Shown: in pieces, positions 5,594 to 6,881 of the stretch
Layout of the letters: each line of letters begins with the position of its first letter
Position numbering within the stretch: position 1 is the stretch's first letter
Source: JANOBJ01 sp031411575
GTDB taxonomy: Bacteria > Pseudomonadota > Gammaproteobacteria > Burkholderiales > Burkholderiaceae_C
Assembly (NCBI GenBank): GCA_031411575.1
Contig: JANOBJ010000099.1
Coordinates: 1 to 6,881 of the forward strand
Direction: 5' to 3'
DNA length: 6,881 nt
Made by a program: the position numbers and the translations under genes
Notes under the pieces: generated by a model
The model's database searches: none
What the model saw: only the letters and a program-made list of their open reading frames with translations
Told to the model about the DNA's origin: nothing

Positions 5594-6881
5594 GCGCTGG
5601 CCCCGATTTCCGGCGCCACACCTGCCATGGCCAGCCCGATGGCCTCACGGGTCCAGTCTGACGCGGCGCGTGGCGCCGCGAGCTGCCCGGCGTGCATCAC
5701 CGCAACGCGATCACCGAGCGCCAGTACCTCGTCAAGGTCATCCGACATCAGCAACACCGCCGCGCCAGCATCCCGCGCGGCCAGCAATTGTTGCTGCACG
5801 TAGACCACCGCGCCGATGTCCAGCCCCCAGGTGGGCTGGTGCGCCACGATGAGCCGTGGCGGCGCCCCGGTTGGCGACATCAGCGCGCGCCCCAGGATCA
5901 GCTTTTGCAGATTGCCACCGGACAGCGACCGCGCCGAGGTGGTGGCGTCACCCCCACGGACGTCGAACGTCTGCATCACGTTCGCCGCATAAGCGCGCGC
6001 GGCACCGCGTCGCACCCAACCCGCACGGGCAAAGTCGCCGGTGTGCAAACGTTCTGAAGCTGCGTTCTCCCACAGCGAAAGATCACCCACTACGCCGACC
6101 GCGTGCCGGTCCTCCGGTATGCGCGCCACGCCTTTGGACACGAGCAGGGCGGGTCGGGCCTCCCATGCTTCCCCCAACAGCGTGATGCGGCCTGCGCTCA
6201 CAGCCCGTGTGCCACTCAGCACCTCGGCCAGCGCCACCTGGCCATTGCCCGACACGCCGGCCACTGAGACAATTTCCCCCGAGCGCAACGTGAGCGATAC
6301 GCCGTGCAGCGAATCGCGGCCACCCGCCGTGAACACGTTGTCGAGCACGCACACGGCTTCGCCGACGCGCAGGGCCGGTTGGCGCCCAGTCTCGGCCACG
6401 GAATGACCCACCATCCAGTGCGCCAGCTGCGCCGGCGTCGTGCCCGCCGCATGGGCCTGCGCCACCAGACGCCCGCCGCGCAACACCGCCACCCGGTGCG
6501 AGACGCGCAAGACTTCGCCCAACTTGTGGCTGATGAACACGATCGACAGGCCCTGCGCCACCAGCTGCGCAAGGATGGCAAACAGCGCTTCACTTTCCTG
6601 CGGGGTCAGCACAGCGGTCGGTTCATCAAGAATCAGGATGCGCGCGCCACGGTACAGCGCCTTCAGAATTTCGACCCGCTGACGCTCGCCGACCGACAGG
6701 TCGCCCACCTGGGCCTCGGGGTTGAGGGTCAGGCCGAAGCGCTGTGCGACTTGCTGCAACCGCACCCGCGCGCTTGAGCGGCGCGAAAACGGCCACCACA
6801 GCGGCTCGGTGCCAAGCATGACGTTGTCCAGTACGCTGAGGTTGTCGGCCAGCGTGAAATGCTGGTGCACCATGCCGATGC
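5590..6881 (-). CDS. ABC transporter ATP-binding protein with two ABC domains, N-terminus cut by window edge
   Basis: The energising subunit of the importer whose permeases follow. At least 427 residues are visible (numbered here from the internal Met at 6873). Intact relatives have about 510-530, so the first Walker A lies beyond the edge; the frame is open to 6881 with Ile-Gly before that Met. Domain 1 retains its Q-loop (GMVHQHF, 1-6), signature LSVGERQRVEIL (59-70), Walker B ILILDEPTAVL (79-89) and His116 switch (ISHKLGEVL). Domain 2 (about 174-420) has a Walker A with Gln replacing Lys (GVSGNGQVALAEVLSG, 206-221). It also has signature LSGGNLQKLILGRAL (317-331), a Walker B reading LIVAHQPTWGLD (341-352), and Asp in place of the switch His (SDDLDEVL). 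These degenerate sites are usual for the second half of BMP-type nucleoside ATPases, so they do not mark a pseudogene. The first domain probably hydrolyses most of the ATP. The stop overlaps the first permease start. Confidence 0.95.
   Translation of the reverse strand, partial: IGMVHQHFTLADNLSVLDNVMLGTEPLWWPFSRRSSARVRLQQVAQRFGLTLNPEAQVGDLSVGERQRVEILKALYRGARILILDEPTAVLTPQESEALFAILAQLVAQGLSIVFISHKLGEVLRVSHRVAVLRGGRLVAQAHAAGTTPAQLAHWMVGHSVAETGRQPALRVGEAVCVLDNVFTAGGRDSLHGVSLTLRSGEIVSVAGVSGNGQVALAEVLSGTRAVSAGRITLLGEAWEARPALLVSKGVARIPEDRHAVGVVGDLSLWENAASERLHTGDFARAGWVRRGAARAYAANVMQTFDVRGGDATTSARSLSGGNLQKLILGRALMSPTGAPPRLIVAHQPTWGLDIGAVVYVQQQLLAARDAGAAVLLMSDDLDEVLALGDRVAVMHAGQLAAPRAASDWTREAIGLAMAGVAPEIGASA

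Noticed and set aside
5810..6280. Degenerate Walker A, Walker B and switch residues in the second ABC domain, which might suggest a decaying gene
   Set aside because: The GNGQ, QPTWGLD and DDLDE variants are normal for the second half of BMP-type nucleoside transporter ATPases, and the frame is intact.

Overview
The window is a GC-rich piece of bacterial chromosome. Six genes run on the minus strand, and the outer two are cut by the window edges. Protein sequences, GC richness and compact packing suggest a betaproteobacterium of the Burkholderiales, perhaps Comamonadaceae. That placement is an impression from sequence style, because no rRNA or other phylogenetic marker is present.

In transcription order (high to low coordinates), the window opens with the 3' part of a duplicated-domain ABC ATPase (5590-6881). 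Two inner-membrane permeases follow (4532-5593 and 3605-4528). All three have the hallmarks of the CUT2-like, BMP-type nucleoside/purine importers (relatives of Bacillus NupO/NupP/NupQ). The ATPase and first permease overlap by ATGA, and only 3 nt separate the two permeases. The substrate-binding lipoprotein is not in the window and may lie upstream of the ATPase.

After a 55-nt gap without a visible terminator come a secreted or periplasmic TPR-repeat protein (2260-3549) and a HupE/UreJ_2-type membrane protein (1082-2263), joined by another ATGA overlap. Ten nt later, behind a good Shine-Dalgarno, starts a CodA-type amidohydrolase (1-1071) that runs off the left edge.

The transporter and the deaminase fit one salvage or catabolic route: import of nucleosides or bases, then deamination of a cytosine-type base in the cytoplasm. 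The TPR/HupE pair between them does not obviously belong to that route. The HupE-like protein keeps the H-x5-D-H motif of HupE metal permeases and has an EF-hand-like loop in its periplasmic domain.

The most interesting detail is in the deaminase. Every catalytic and metal-binding residue of E. coli CodA is present at a constant offset of three, but the substrate-discriminating Asp314 is a cysteine (Cys311). Homologues that lack this Asp are known to deaminate 5-methylcytosine, so this gene is a candidate 5-methylcytosine deaminase. There are no tRNAs, rRNAs, CRISPR arrays, insertion sequences or notable repeats, and no gene-free stretch longer than about 55 nt.
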